Assembly (NCBI RefSeq): GCF_001593385.1
Contig: NZ_LUVZ01000043.1
Location: 62,001 to 126,000 of the forward strand
Origin: Chryseobacterium cucumeris
GTDB lineage: Bacteria > Bacteroidota > Bacteroidia > Flavobacteriales > Weeksellaceae
DNA: 64,000 nt
Direction of reading: 5' to 3'
The position numbers and the translations under genes are program-made. The notes under the pieces were generated by a model that was not told the origin of the DNA, made no database searches, and was given only the letters and a program-made list of their open reading frames with translations. Shown here one piece after another: positions 42,082-50,793 of the stretch (its first letter is position 1; every line of letters starts with the position of its first letter).

Positions 42082-42120
42082 AAAAATGCTTCTGTATCTC
42101 ACGGAAGCATTTTTTATTTC
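42082..42120 (+). terminator. terminator after the lipoprotein
   Basis: 11-bp stem AAAAATGCTTC (42082-42092) with complement at 42104-42114 and T-rich tail, which overlaps the pepD promoter region. Confidence 0.85.
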
Positions 42121-42121
42121 G

Positions 42122-42129
42122 TAAATTTG
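42122..42129 (+). promoter_or_regulatory. -7 box of pepD
   Basis: TAAATTTG, 16 bases before the ATG at 42146. Confidence 0.55.
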
Positions 42130-42145
42130 AGAAAAATAAATTTCA

Positions 42146-43588
42146 ATGGAATTATCTAATATAGAACCGCAGATTATATGGAAAAATTTCTCCAGATTAA
42201 ATGCTGTTCCAAGACCTTCAAAAAAGGAGGAAAAAGTAATAGCTTTTATCAAAGGATTTGGTGAAAATTTAGGACTGGAAACTACGGTAGATGAAGTAGG
42301 AAACGTTATTATTAAGAAACCGGCCACGGCAGGAATGGAAAACCGTAAATCTATTGTGCTTCAATCCCACCTTGATATGGTTTGCCAGAAAAACAATGAT
42401 GTTAATTTCGATTTTGAAACAGAAGGAATCAAAATGGAAATTGCCGGTGACTGGGTAAAGGCAAAAGGAACTACCTTGGGAGCTGATAACGGTTTAGGAG
42501 TAGCTACCATCATGTCTATCCTTGAAAGTTCAGATATTCCACACCCTACATTGGAAGCTCTTTTCACGATTGATGAAGAGACTGGAATGACAGGTGCTTT
42601 AGGATTAAAACCAGGACAATTGACAGGACAAATTCTATTGAATCTTGATACGGAAGAGGATGATGAAATCGATATCGGCTGTGCAGGAGGTGTAGACGTG
42701 ACAATCACTCAAACCTATGCTGCAGAAGCTTCAAAAGGACAAATTGTAAGACTTGAAGTAAAAGGTCTTCAGGGTGGACACTCCGGAATGGATATCCATA
42801 AAGGGTTTGGAAATGCCAATATTATTTTAGGAAGACTTCTTTATACCGGACTGGAAAACCAGAATATTGAATTAATTTCAATTGACAGCGGAGGGTTGAG
42901 AAATGCTATCCCAAGAGAAGGAGTTGCTGTAATTTCAGTGAGAAATGCCCAGGAATTTATTGAAAATGTAACGGTTCTTAAAAAAGAGATCTTAGAAGAA
43001 TTTGCTGCTGTAGAACCGGGAATCCAGATCAATATTGAAAACTCTACGTCTTCCGACAAAGCTATTTCAGAAGCAGATTCTAAAAAAGTGATCCTCACTT
43101 TAAAGGCTCTTCACAACGGAGTATACAGAATGAGCCCTGATGTGGCTGATCTTGTAGAAGCGTCCAACAACGTAGCAAGAGTAGAACTGAAAGGCGGAGA
43201 ACTTAAGATCTTAAACCTTACAAGGTCTTCTGTAGATTCTTCGAAATATTCAGTGGCAGAGCAATTGAAATCGGTAGCAGAGCTGGCTGGAATGAATGTT
43301 GAATTCAGCGGTTCATATCCGGGATGGAAGCCAAAACCTGGTTCAGAGATTGTACAGCTGATGGAGAAACTTTATACTGAAAAGTTCAGCGAAAAGCCTC
43401 ATGTAGTAGCTTGTCATGCTGGTCTTGAATGTGGAATCATCGGTTCCAACTATCCTGAAATGGAAATGGTAAGCTTCGGACCTACTATCAGAGGTGCACA
43501 CTCTCCTGATGAAAGAGCGAATATTCCTTCAACTCAGAAATTCTGGAGCTTCCTGAAAGATATTTTAGCCAATATCCCTCAGAAATAG
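42146..43588 (+). CDS. pepD: aminoacyl-histidine dipeptidase / cytosol nonspecific dipeptidase
   Basis: 480-residue M20C zinc dipeptidase. Visible metal site: QSHLDMVC (His), GADNGLG (bridging Asp) and DEETGMTG (Glu catalytic pair), then GGHSGMDIH in the lid domain and HAGLECG at the end. Cytoplasmic enzyme that splits many dipeptides including carnosine. The length matches E. coli PepD. Monocistronic with a terminator behind it. Confidence 0.95.
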   Translation: MELSNIEPQIIWKNFSRLNAVPRPSKKEEKVIAFIKGFGENLGLETTVDEVGNVIIKKPATAGMENRKSIVLQSHLDMVCQKNNDVNFDFETEGIKMEIAGDWVKAKGTTLGADNGLGVATIMSILESSDIPHPTLEALFTIDEETGMTGALGLKPGQLTGQILLNLDTEEDDEIDIGCAGGVDVTITQTYAAEASKGQIVRLEVKGLQGGHSGMDIHKGFGNANIILGRLLYTGLENQNIELISIDSGGLRNAIPREGVAVISVRNAQEFIENVTVLKKEILEEFAAVEPGIQINIENSTSSDKAISEADSKKVILTLKALHNGVYRMSPDVADLVEASNNVARVELKGGELKILNLTRSSVDSSKYSVAEQLKSVAELAGMNVEFSGSYPGWKPKPGSEIVQLMEKLYTEKFSEKPHVVACHAGLECGIIGSNYPEMEMVSFGPTIRGAHSPDERANIPSTQKFWSFLKDILANIPQK

Positions 43589-43608
43589 AACATTAAAATA
43601 ATTATATT

Positions 43609-43642
43609 AATATCCAAAGTCTTATGATTTTGGATATTTTTA
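43609..43642 (+). terminator. terminator after pepD
   Basis: 10-bp stem AATATCCAAA (43609-43618) with complement at 43629-43638, followed by a T-rich tail. Confidence 0.75.
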
Positions 43643-43676
43643 GTTTTAGTCTGAATATATTTATTTAATTATAAAA

Positions 43677-43770
43677 ATGCTTCGACAGGCTCAGCATGGT
43701 ATCTCTAATACTAACTGCTTTTTTAGAGATAATTTTTAGCAGCGTCATGCTGAGCTTGTCGAAGCATCTC
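43677..43770. repeat. inverted pair of the ATGCTTCGACA..CTCAGCAT repeat (copy 2)
   Basis: Left arm at 43677-43697 and right arm at 43747-43767 are complements over 21 bases with one mismatch; an inner pair TATCTCTAA (43700-43708) and TTAGAGATA (43723-43731) also folds. The right arm matches 20820-20846. Resembles a small mobile or structured element. Confidence 0.7.
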
Positions 43771-43800
43771 AACAATAGTATAAAAAACAAATCTAATACA

Positions 43801-44382
43801 ATGAAAAGTATAACCGTATTCTGTGGCTCAAGTTTCGGCACAGATAAAATTTATGAAGAACAGGCATTTCTGCTGGGACAAACTTTAGCAAAAGAAAATA
43901 TACAACTGGTTTATGGTGGTTCGGAAACCGGTTTAATGGGAACAATTGCTAATGGTGCTTTAAGTGAAAAAGGTAAAGTAACAGGAGTCTTACCCCGGTT
44001 TTTACAGTCTAAAGAAATTGCCCATAAAAACCTGACAGAGCTTATTATCGTGGAGACCATGCACGAAAGAAAAACCAAAATGAACGAACTCTGTGACGGG
44101 GTTATCGTTCTTCCCGGTGGCTATGGTACGTTGGAAGAGTTTTTCGAGATGATCACATGGGCACAGCTGGGACTTCATCAAAAACCTATCGGAATTCTGA
44201 ACATTGACGGATTTTATGATGACCTGATTCAACTTATTCAGACCATGGTGGACAAAGGATTTTTAAAACAAATCAACAGTGATATGGTACTCCTCAGTAA
44301 TTCAATTGATGATCTGCTGGAAAAAATGAGAAATTATCAGGCTCCTACAATCTGGAAAGTGATCAGCAAAGATGAGGTATAA
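43801..44382 (+). CDS. LOG family protein (cytokinin riboside 5'-monophosphate phosphoribohydrolase-like)
   Basis: 193 residues. The PGGYGTLEE motif (105-113) and MHERK (87-91) define the LOG/TIGR00730 group, which cleaves nucleoside monophosphates at the N-glycosidic bond. The ATG at 43801 is chosen because the longer ORF reads back through the inverted repeat. In bacteria the natural substrate is uncertain. Ends with a bidirectional terminator against the ferredoxin gene. Confidence 0.92.
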   Translation: MKSITVFCGSSFGTDKIYEEQAFLLGQTLAKENIQLVYGGSETGLMGTIANGALSEKGKVTGVLPRFLQSKEIAHKNLTELIIVETMHERKTKMNELCDGVIVLPGGYGTLEEFFEMITWAQLGLHQKPIGILNIDGFYDDLIQLIQTMVDKGFLKQINSDMVLLSNSIDDLLEKMRNYQAPTIWKVISKDEV

Positions 44383-44384
44383 AG

Positions 44385-44420
44385 AAAAAACCCGTCCGGA
44401 AAATCCGGACGGGTTTTTTA
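44385..44420. terminator. bidirectional terminator between the LOG and ferredoxin genes
   Basis: 16-bp perfect stem AAAAAACCCGTCCGGA (44385-44400) with complement at 44404-44419. Confidence 0.95.
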
Positions 44421-44440
44421 TTAAGATTAAAAAATATTTT

Positions 44441-44770
44441 CTAAGGATAAGGAGCAATTTCCACTTCGAGCCCTTCCATGGCATCGACAATATGTAACTG
44501 ACATCCTAATCTACTGTTGTCTTTCACGTGGAAAGCTTCAGCCAGCATGGCATCCTCTTCATCTCCCATCGGTTCCAGACCCGGATCATTGATTACATAA
44601 ACCTGGCATGAAGCACACATCGCCATTCCTCCGCATACCCCAATAGTACCTTCTTCTGCCAATTCATAGGAACGGATAATTTCCATTAAGTTCATGGACA
44701 TATCCGTAGGCGCTACGACATCATGGGTTACCCCTTCTCTGTCGGTGATTTTAATATTAACGTCTGACAT
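44441..44770 (-). CDS. [2Fe-2S] ferredoxin, adrenodoxin type
   Basis: 109 residues. The cluster ligands are C46, C52, C55 and C90 (pattern C-x5-C-x2-C-x34-C), typical of the adrenodoxin/putidaredoxin family, not the plant type. It serves as one-electron carrier. It lies 12 bases downstream of a flavoprotein that is likely its reductase. A -7-like box (minus, 44778-44785) overlaps the reductase stop, so a second, nearly leaderless transcript is possible. Confidence 0.94.
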   Translation of the reverse strand: MSDVNIKITDREGVTHDVVAPTDMSMNLMEIIRSYELAEEGTIGVCGGMAMCASCQVYVINDPGLEPMGDEEDAMLAEAFHVKDNSRLGCQLHIVDAMEGLEVEIAPYP

Positions 44771-44782
44771 AATTCTGCAAAA

Positions 44783-45838
44783 TTAGTCAATTTTTTTCAC
44801 AACTGCCTTCTCTGCTTCTTTACGGCTTCCGTCAAATCCGTCAACACCACTTACCGTTGTATATTTTAAAACGAATTTTTTACCAGGATTTAGCCTGTTG
44901 TACACACTCTGACACATTAAAGTAGCTTCGTGGAAACCACAAAGGATCAACTTCAGTTTTCCAGGGTATGTATTGATATCTCCGATAGCGTAGATACCAT
45001 CAATGTTAGTTTGATAATCAAGAGCATTGTTTACAACGATTGCATTTTTCTCGATATTCAGCCCCCAGTTTCCAATCTCACCCAATTTTGGTGTCAATCC
45101 GAATAAAGGAATGAAATAATCTGTTTCAATATCATAAGCTTCCTGTCCTTCTACTTCTACAGTAATCGCTTCTACTTTTCCGTCACCTTTAATACCGGTA
45201 ACTTCTGCAGGTGTAATTAATTTAATTTTCCCCTGATTTTTCAGATCCTGAACTTTCTCTACAGAATCCAAAGCTCCTCTGAATTCATTTCTTCTGTGAA
45301 TCAAAGTTACTTCACTTGCAACGTTAGAAAGGAAAATACTCCAGTCTAATGCAGAGTCTCCTCCACCAGCAATCACCACTTTTTTATTTCTGAAGTGTTC
45401 AGGTTCTTTAACGAAATATTCAAGACCTTTTTCTTCATAATCAGCGATATTTTCAAAAGTAGGTTTTCTTGGTTCAAAAGTTCCTAAACCTCCTGCGATG
45501 GCAATCGCTTTACATCTGTGAACGGTTCCTTTGTTGGTAATCACCTCAAACCATTCATCGTCTATTTTTGTATAAGAAACAGCTGTCTCCCCTAAAGTAA
45601 ATCCAGGCTGAAACTGCTTGATCTGCTCCATCAGATTATCTACCAATTCTCCGGCATTCACAGAAGGATAACCAGGGATATCGAAAATAGGTTTTTTAGG
45701 ATAAAGTTCAGCCAATTGCCCTCCCGGCTGTGGAAGTGCATCAATAATATGGCACTTCATTTTTAATAAACCAGCTTCAAAAACTGCAAAAAGTCCTGTA
45801 GGTCCCGCACCTATGATCAATATATCAGTGGTTATCAT
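44783..45838 (-). CDS. ferredoxin--NADP+ reductase, thioredoxin reductase-like (YumC type)
   Basis: 351 residues; FAD motif IIGAGPTGLFAVFEAG near the start and a second dinucleotide motif VVIAGGGDSALDW (about 155-167). The active-site CxxC of thioredoxin reductase is absent, matching the YumC/Bacillus-type ferredoxin-NADP reductase. FAD-end motif YAIGDINTYPGKL is present. The downstream gene encodes a [2Fe-2S] ferredoxin, which fits as its redox partner. Promoter box at 45873-45880. Confidence 0.93.
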   Translation of the reverse strand: MITTDILIIGAGPTGLFAVFEAGLLKMKCHIIDALPQPGGQLAELYPKKPIFDIPGYPSVNAGELVDNLMEQIKQFQPGFTLGETAVSYTKIDDEWFEVITNKGTVHRCKAIAIAGGLGTFEPRKPTFENIADYEEKGLEYFVKEPEHFRNKKVVIAGGGDSALDWSIFLSNVASEVTLIHRRNEFRGALDSVEKVQDLKNQGKIKLITPAEVTGIKGDGKVEAITVEVEGQEAYDIETDYFIPLFGLTPKLGEIGNWGLNIEKNAIVVNNALDYQTNIDGIYAIGDINTYPGKLKLILCGFHEATLMCQSVYNRLNPGKKFVLKYTTVSGVDGFDGSRKEAEKAVVKKID

Positions 45839-45872
45839 AATCTTTAAGATAATTTAATTATACATGTAACTG

Positions 45873-45880
45873 CAAATTTA
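45873..45880 (-). promoter_or_regulatory. -7 box of the ferredoxin reductase gene
   Basis: TAAATTTG on minus, 34 bases before the start. Confidence 0.5.
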
Positions 45881-45958
45881 CTAATTTTAATGCGAAGCAT
45901 ATTTAATTGATTCTAAATAAAAACCTGAGATTTGTCAAATATCTATCATTTAAGATTT

Positions 45959-45966
45959 TAAATTTG
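45959..45966 (+). promoter_or_regulatory. -7 box of the DUF3108 gene
   Basis: TAAATTTG, 25 bases before the ATG. A TTTG lies 24 bases upstream, slightly too far for a standard -33. Confidence 0.5.
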
Positions 45967-45991
45967 GCAATGTTTTTGTAAATGTCTTGTT

Positions 45992-46762
45992 ATGAAGAAA
46001 ATTTCAATCCTTTTTGCATTATTAATATTCTTTTTTGGTTCAGCCCAGATTGATAATATCGCGGATGGCGAATCCATTACTCTTAGAATTCACTATGGTT
46101 TCCTTAATGCAGGAACTGCCAATCTTACTACCAAACAAACCACTTACAAAGGTATACCTCATCTCTATGTAAAAGGAACCGGTCAGACAACAGGTGCTGT
46201 AAAAGCATTCTTCAAAGTAGAAGATTTATATGAAAGTTTCATCAATACACAGACTGGATTACCAAGCTTTTATGTCAGAAATGTACGTGAAGGAAGCTAC
46301 CGCCAGCATTTTGAAACAGTTTTTAATCACGATAATAATACTTTAATATTAACGGATAAAAAAACTCCGGCCAACGGTTCAAAGGTTTTAAAATCAGTGA
46401 AAGGTGTTCAGGATATGCTTTCCTGCTTTTATTATTTAAGAAGTAAAAGCCCGGATGAACTGAAAGTGGGAACTGTTATTAATATGAATGTATGGATTGA
46501 TGATGAAATGTTTCCTTTTCAGCTGAAAGTAACAGGAACAGAAAATTTAAAGACAAAATTTGGTACGATCAATTGTTTGAAGATTATCCCATCCGTAAAA
46601 AGCGGAAGAGTATTTAAAGACAAAGAAGGAGTCACCATGTGGGTTAGCAATGATGCCAACCATCTTCCTATGCTATTGAAAGCAGAACTTGCCGTAGGAG
46701 CGCTGAAAGCAAGTATTGATGATTACAAGAATGTAAAATATCCTTTAAAATTCAGCAAATAA
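45992..46762 (+). CDS. DUF3108 family exported protein
   Basis: 256 residues with a signal peptide (MKKISILFALLIFFFGSAQ). The domain is DUF3108, a beta-rich family found in periplasmic or outer-membrane-facing proteins of unknown role; the motif GMxxxF-like TGLPSFYVRNVREGSYRQHFE stretch (about 88-108) and DMLSCFYYLRSK (140-151) are recognisable family blocks. Monocistronic with its own terminator. Its function is unknown. Confidence 0.85.
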   Translation: MKKISILFALLIFFFGSAQIDNIADGESITLRIHYGFLNAGTANLTTKQTTYKGIPHLYVKGTGQTTGAVKAFFKVEDLYESFINTQTGLPSFYVRNVREGSYRQHFETVFNHDNNTLILTDKKTPANGSKVLKSVKGVQDMLSCFYYLRSKSPDELKVGTVINMNVWIDDEMFPFQLKVTGTENLKTKFGTINCLKIIPSVKSGRVFKDKEGVTMWVSNDANHLPMLLKAELAVGALKASIDDYKNVKYPLKFSK

Positions 46763-46784
46763 TAATTGTCAGTTTCAAAGATAC

Positions 46785-46812
46785 AGCCTGTAAATTTTAC
46801 AGGCTTTTTTTA
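46785..46812 (+). terminator. terminator after the DUF3108 gene
   Basis: 10-bp stem AGCCTGTAAA with complement at 46796-46805 and a strong T-run. Confidence 0.92.
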
Positions 46813-47011
46813 ATTTCTTATGTAATATATTCTTAATACAAATTGTCTTTATAATAGAGGCAGGCAAAGAACTGCATCATGTCAATACTTCATTGAAGTA
46901 CCTAGCGGATTCAAACAGAAGCATGGGCATAAGAAACAGACACGTGTAAATTTTTCAATAAGATCAGTTTTTAATTACGTTTTGTTTCTTAGGTCAGTAA
47001 TTAAAAACAAA

Positions 47012-47040
47012 AAACCTCCGGAGCTCCGGAGGTTTGATTT
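47012..47040 (-). terminator. terminator of pheS
   Basis: A perfect 24-base palindrome (47012-47035) centred on GAGCTC; on minus it is followed by a T-rich run. Between 46967 and 47008 a separate 12-bp pair GTTTTTAATTAC/GTAATTAAAAAC also exists. Confidence 0.9.
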
Positions 47041-47041
47041 T

Positions 47042-48052
47042 TTATAGTGTTTTGAACTGTTCAAGTGTTCTGATATCATTTTCGAAGAACATTCTGATGT
47101 CACTCATCTGGTAAAGAAGCATCGTGATTCTTTCAATACCCATTCCGAATGCATATCCTGAATATTTCTCAGCATCGATATTCACATTTTTCAGTACGGC
47201 AGGGTCTACCATTCCGCATCCCATAATTTCCAGCCATCCTGTACCTTTTGTGATTCTGTAATCTGTTTCTGAGTTTAATCCCCAATACACATCAATTTCA
47301 GCACTTGGCTCTGTGAAAGGGAAGAAAGATGGTCTCATTCTGATTTTGGATTTCCCGAAAAGCTCAGTCGTAAAGAACTGGATTGTTTGCTTCAGGTCTG
47401 CAAAGCTCACATTTTCGTCAATATATAATCCTTCAATCTGATGGAAAATACAGTGAGAACGTGAAGAAATTGCTTCATTTCTAAATACTCTTCCCGGAGA
47501 TAAAATTCTGATAGGCGGCTGGTTTTCTTCCATATAACGTGTTTGTACGGAAGAAGTATGCGTTCTTAAAAGAATATCAGGATTCTGCTCAATGAAGAAT
47601 GTATCCTGCATATCTCTTGCCGGGTGATATTCCGGAAGGTTCAGCGCGGTAAAGTTATGCCAGTCATCTTCAATCTCTGGTCCGTCTGCTACTGCAAAAC
47701 CGATAGATTTGAAGATTTCAATAATTCTGTTTTTTACAAGGTTGATCGGATGTCTTGAACCCAATTCCAATGGAAAAGCAGGTCTTGTAAGATCTTCTTT
47801 TTCAACCACAACAGAAGATGCGGAAGCATTTTTCAAATCCTCCAGTTTTACAGCAACTGCCTGCTTCAAAGTGTTGATCTTCTGTCCGAATTCTTTCTTT
47901 TGATCGTTAGGAACTTCTTTAAATTTTTCAAAAAAATCATTCAGAACCCCTTTTTTACCATTATACTTGATTCGGAAGTTTTCAATCTCTTCCTTAGAGG
48001 TAGCAGTGAAGCCGTTTACTTCGACCAGTAGTTCTTCTATCTTTTCTATCAT
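47042..48052 (-). CDS. pheS: phenylalanyl-tRNA synthetase alpha subunit
   Basis: 336-residue class II aminoacyl-tRNA synthetase subunit. N-terminal coiled coil (about 1-90), then the catalytic domain with HPARDMQDTF, RTHTSSVQTRYM (motif 2 region) and the GCGMVDPAVL and FAFGMGIERITMLLYQ motif 3 blocks. Forms an alpha2-beta2 complex with PheT, which is not in this window. Essential. Promoter box at 48078-48085. Confidence 0.97.
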   Translation of the reverse strand: MIEKIEELLVEVNGFTATSKEEIENFRIKYNGKKGVLNDFFEKFKEVPNDQKKEFGQKINTLKQAVAVKLEDLKNASASSVVVEKEDLTRPAFPLELGSRHPINLVKNRIIEIFKSIGFAVADGPEIEDDWHNFTALNLPEYHPARDMQDTFFIEQNPDILLRTHTSSVQTRYMEENQPPIRILSPGRVFRNEAISSRSHCIFHQIEGLYIDENVSFADLKQTIQFFTTELFGKSKIRMRPSFFPFTEPSAEIDVYWGLNSETDYRITKGTGWLEIMGCGMVDPAVLKNVNIDAEKYSGYAFGMGIERITMLLYQMSDIRMFFENDIRTLEQFKTL

Positions 48053-48077
48053 TATTTTACCCTTTCAAAATGTTTTG

Positions 48078-48085
48078 CAAAAATA
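48078..48085 (-). promoter_or_regulatory. -7 box of pheS
   Basis: TATTTTTG on minus, 25 bases before the start codon; -33 not clear. Confidence 0.5.
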
Positions 48086-48113
48086 CGATTTTAAGTTGAA
48101 TAATAAGTCCGTC

Positions 48114-48146
48114 AAAAAAAAATCTGCCTCTTTTTCGGGAGGCAGA
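48114..48146 (-). terminator. terminator of the YceI gene
   Basis: 8-bp stem TCTGCCTC/GAGGCAGA with loop of 8 and T-run on minus. Confidence 0.85.
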
Positions 48147-48178
48147 CTTCAATCACTTATTTCACTTAAATAAAAAAA

Positions 48179-48838
48179 TTATTTCTTTTCTAAAGCTTTA
48201 ACGCTGATCTGAAGAGTTACCTCGTCTTTAATCACACCGTTTTCAGCCGGAGCCTGGAACTTCACTCCAAACTCTTCTCTCTTGATATCTTTTGGCTCAG
48301 TAGCTACACTCACCTCTCCTTCTTTCACCGAAACATTAGCTTTAAACTGAACAGGTTTTGTAATTCCTTTAATGGTTAAATTACCATCCAAAAGAGTATT
48401 ATAATCACCTTCTGCAGCAGGAGTTACCTTTGTAATTTCATAAGAAGCTGTCGGGAATTTTTCAACTTCAAAGAAATCTCCGCTTTTCAGGTGGCCATTT
48501 AATTTTCCTAAATCTTCGGGGTTGTCTTTCAGATCCACAGAAGTTAAAGAGTTCATATCAGCAACGAATTTTCCGCTTTCCAGTTTTCCGTCTTTCACCG
48601 TCACATCTCCACTTTCAAACCTGATTGTTCCAAAATGGCTTGTATTCTCAGATTTAAATACTTTGTATCCCTTCCATTCAACCTTACTGTTTAGCGTATC
48701 CAAAGTGAACTGGCTACCTTCTTTAGTAGTCGTCACCTCATTACTTTCACTGGTAAGTGGTTTGTCTTTTTTACAAGAAACCATTACAGCAGCAATAAAT
48801 AATGCAGGAATAGCTAACGAAAACAGTTTTTTTCTCAT
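48179..48838 (-). CDS. YceI-like lipoprotein
   Basis: 219 residues; lipobox MVSC (Cys22) then a KKDKP linker. The domain from about 45 on is the YceI lipocalin-like barrel (SKVEWKGYKVFKSENTSHFGTIRFESG), which in the family binds long-chain isoprenoids such as polyprenols. The lipid anchor is common in Bacteroidota YceI. Monocistronic; 75 bases separate it from the divergent ABC ATPase gene. Confidence 0.92.
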   Translation of the reverse strand: MRKKLFSLAIPALFIAAVMVSCKKDKPLTSESNEVTTTKEGSQFTLDTLNSKVEWKGYKVFKSENTSHFGTIRFESGDVTVKDGKLESGKFVADMNSLTSVDLKDNPEDLGKLNGHLKSGDFFEVEKFPTASYEITKVTPAAEGDYNTLLDGNLTIKGITKPVQFKANVSVKEGEVSVATEPKDIKREEFGVKFQAPAENGVIKDEVTLQISVKALEKK

Positions 48839-48901
48839 TTTTGATTTATTTTTATTAGTTCCGCTAATATAATAAAAAAAATTATGTTTTCATAAAAACC
48901 T

Positions 48902-48909
48902 TACATTTG
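48902..48909 (+). promoter_or_regulatory. -7 box of the orphan ABC ATPase, leaderless spacing
   Basis: TACATTTG ends four bases before the ATG at 48914; no clear -33. The transcript would start on or next to the ATG. Confidence 0.45.
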
Positions 48910-48913
48910 TAAT

Positions 48914-49849
48914 ATGCTATTAGAAATAAACAATTTATTTTTCTCTCACAACAAAGAAAATCCCCTGTTTCAGAACCTTAACCTAAGGTTTGAAGAAAAC
49001 AGAATTATAGCGCTGGCCGGTGAAAGCGGATGTGGAAAATCTACTCTTCTCAACCTGATTTATGGTCTTTTGGATTGGGAAAGCGGCGAGATTATTTTTA
49101 ACGGAACAAAGCTTTTGGGACCGAAAGGAAATCTTGTTCCGGGAGAACCGGAAATGAAATTCGTAGCGCAGAATTTTGATCTTATGCCCTACGCTACAGT
49201 GGCTGAAAACGTAGGAAAATTTATTTCTAATATCAATTTAAAACAAAAAAAAGAAACTGTAACGGAGCTTCTTGAGGTGGTAGGGCTTCAGGAATTTGCG
49301 AACGTACTTCCAAAATACCTAAGCGGCGGACAACAGCAAAGAGTGGCTATTGCCAGAGCATTGTCTGTACTTCCCAAGCTTCTTATTTTAGATGAACCCT
49401 TCAGTAATCTTGATTTTCCGAGAAAAATTGAACTGAGAGAAAGACTTTTCAGATATGTAAAACAGCATGGCGTTTCTCTGATTATTTCCACTCATGAACT
49501 TCAGGATATCATGCCATGGCTGGACCAGATTGTTATTCTGCAGGATGGAAGACTGATTCAGAATGACAGCCCGGAAGAAACCTACAGAAATCCTTACAAC
49601 TCTTATGTTGCTAAGCTATTTGGGGAAGTGAATATTTTTAGTGAAGCAGAAGCTGAAGATTTCCAGCTTACCAAATTCTCTTATTATCCCAAAGAAATCA
49701 AAATCACAGAAACCGGTCTCGAAGCCGAAGTTCTTGAAAGCAGATTTGCAGGAAATTATTATTGGAATAAATTAAAGGCAAAAGGAAAGGAGCTTGTTGT
49801 GTATACAGATGAGAAAATATCAGAAACGATCTGTATTTCGTTTATGTAG
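48914..49849 (+). CDS. orphan ABC transporter ATP-binding protein
   Basis: 311 residues. Walker A GESGCGKST, signature LSGGQQQRVA and Walker B LILDEP. The last 80 residues (after about 230) form a TOBE-like extension, as in iron/sulfate/molybdate importers (FbpC-like), rather than an exporter. No permease or binding protein lies nearby, so partners must be encoded elsewhere. Substrate unknown. Confidence 0.9.
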   Translation: MLLEINNLFFSHNKENPLFQNLNLRFEENRIIALAGESGCGKSTLLNLIYGLLDWESGEIIFNGTKLLGPKGNLVPGEPEMKFVAQNFDLMPYATVAENVGKFISNINLKQKKETVTELLEVVGLQEFANVLPKYLSGGQQQRVAIARALSVLPKLLILDEPFSNLDFPRKIELRERLFRYVKQHGVSLIISTHELQDIMPWLDQIVILQDGRLIQNDSPEETYRNPYNSYVAKLFGEVNIFSEAEAEDFQLTKFSYYPKEIKITETGLEAEVLESRFAGNYYWNKLKAKGKELVVYTDEKISETICISFM

Positions 49850-49941
49850 GCGAAAAACCGAATTACACATAACTTATACATTCACTTATACTTATCAATA
49901 AAAAAAAGCACAAACGTAAGAAGCTGTTTAAAACTTTTTCT

Positions 49942-49949
49942 TACATTTG
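49942..49949 (+). promoter_or_regulatory. orphan -7 box on plus strand
   Basis: TACATTTG within the gap after the ABC gene, with no plus-strand gene behind it. It sits inside a GTAAGAA/TTCTTAC inverted pair (49916-49943). Confidence 0.35.
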
Positions 49950-50098
49950 TACTTCTAAAGTATAAGGAAATTTTTGGTTAATTCTCTTTCTGCCTTCCAG
50001 ACGGACATTAGCAATATTGCAATTAAGTCTGTTGAAAGATTACACTGTCCAATTTTTTCCTTTTCTTTATTTTCAGGGCATAGAAAAACAAAGTTTTC

Positions 50099-50443
50099 TT
50101 ATGCTTTCTTTACAAATTCTGACTTAAGAGCCATTGCTCCAAAACCATCAATTTTACAGTCAATATTGTGATCACTTCCCGGTCTCAGACGGATATTTTT
50201 CACTTTAGTTCCGGCTTTTACCGGTTTTGGCGCTCCCTTTACAGGTAAATCTTTTATTACCACTACAGAATCACCATCCTGAAGTTCATTTCCGTTGGAA
50301 TCCAGGATTTTTCCTTCATTTGCGGCTTCAGCAGCGGCTTCAGCCGGATCCCATTCGTAGAAACACTGGGAACATACCATCATATTATCGCTCGGGTATG
50401 TAAACTCAGAGCTGCATTTTGGACAAATTACTGTGTCACTCAT
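50099..50443 (-). CDS. YjdM/PhnA-type zinc-ribbon protein
   Basis: 114 residues. CPKCSSEFTYPSDNMMVCSQC (residues 8-28) forms an N-terminal zinc ribbon, followed by an Ala/Glu-rich helix and a PhnA-like C-terminal domain (IRLRPGSDHNIDCKIDGFGAMALKSEFVKKA, 84-114). The family was named for alkylphosphonate uptake but its true role is unsettled. Promoter box at 50458-50465; it stands alone. Confidence 0.93.
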   Translation of the reverse strand: MSDTVICPKCSSEFTYPSDNMMVCSQCFYEWDPAEAAAEAANEGKILDSNGNELQDGDSVVVIKDLPVKGAPKPVKAGTKVKNIRLRPGSDHNIDCKIDGFGAMALKSEFVKKA

Positions 50444-50457
50444 ATTTTTATTTTTTG

Positions 50458-50465
50458 CAAAGGTA
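50458..50465 (-). promoter_or_regulatory. -7 box of the YjdM gene
   Basis: TACCTTTG on minus, 14 bases before the start. Confidence 0.55.
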
Positions 50466-50793
50466 GAACTTTTTAAAGGTTGAAGTCAATAGATAAAGCT
50501 CAGTATAGTAGATCATAAGCGCTTATTAATTTTACACAGATAAGTGAATTAATACAAATTAAATAAACTTGCTGCAAAGAAAATAAAGTATAGTAATGAA
50601 CAGTGTATATTTTATCAGCAAATATTTTTCATTAAGCAAAAAACACTGGTTTATACGTCTTATAGTAAAAGGCTATCGTCAACAAATAAAAAATATAAAT
50701 AATCGGAAAACCTTTACAAATTGAGCATTAAAATTTATTTCTACCCTGTAAAAATTAATAAACACACAGACCATTCACTACTGAATCTCAGAT

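Noticed and set aside
43696..43800. N-terminal extension of the LOG protein
   Set aside because: It translates an inverted repeat, and homologues begin near MKSITVFCGS at 43801.
46860..47008. Small RNA between the DUF3108 gene and pheS
   Set aside because: The TAAGAAAC/GTTTCTTA and GTTTTTAATTAC/GTAATTAAAAAC pairs conflict with each other, and no promoter box was seen.
49974..50171. Small plus-strand ORF after the ABC gene
   Set aside because: It overlaps the well-supported YjdM gene on the other strand and has no recognisable sequence.
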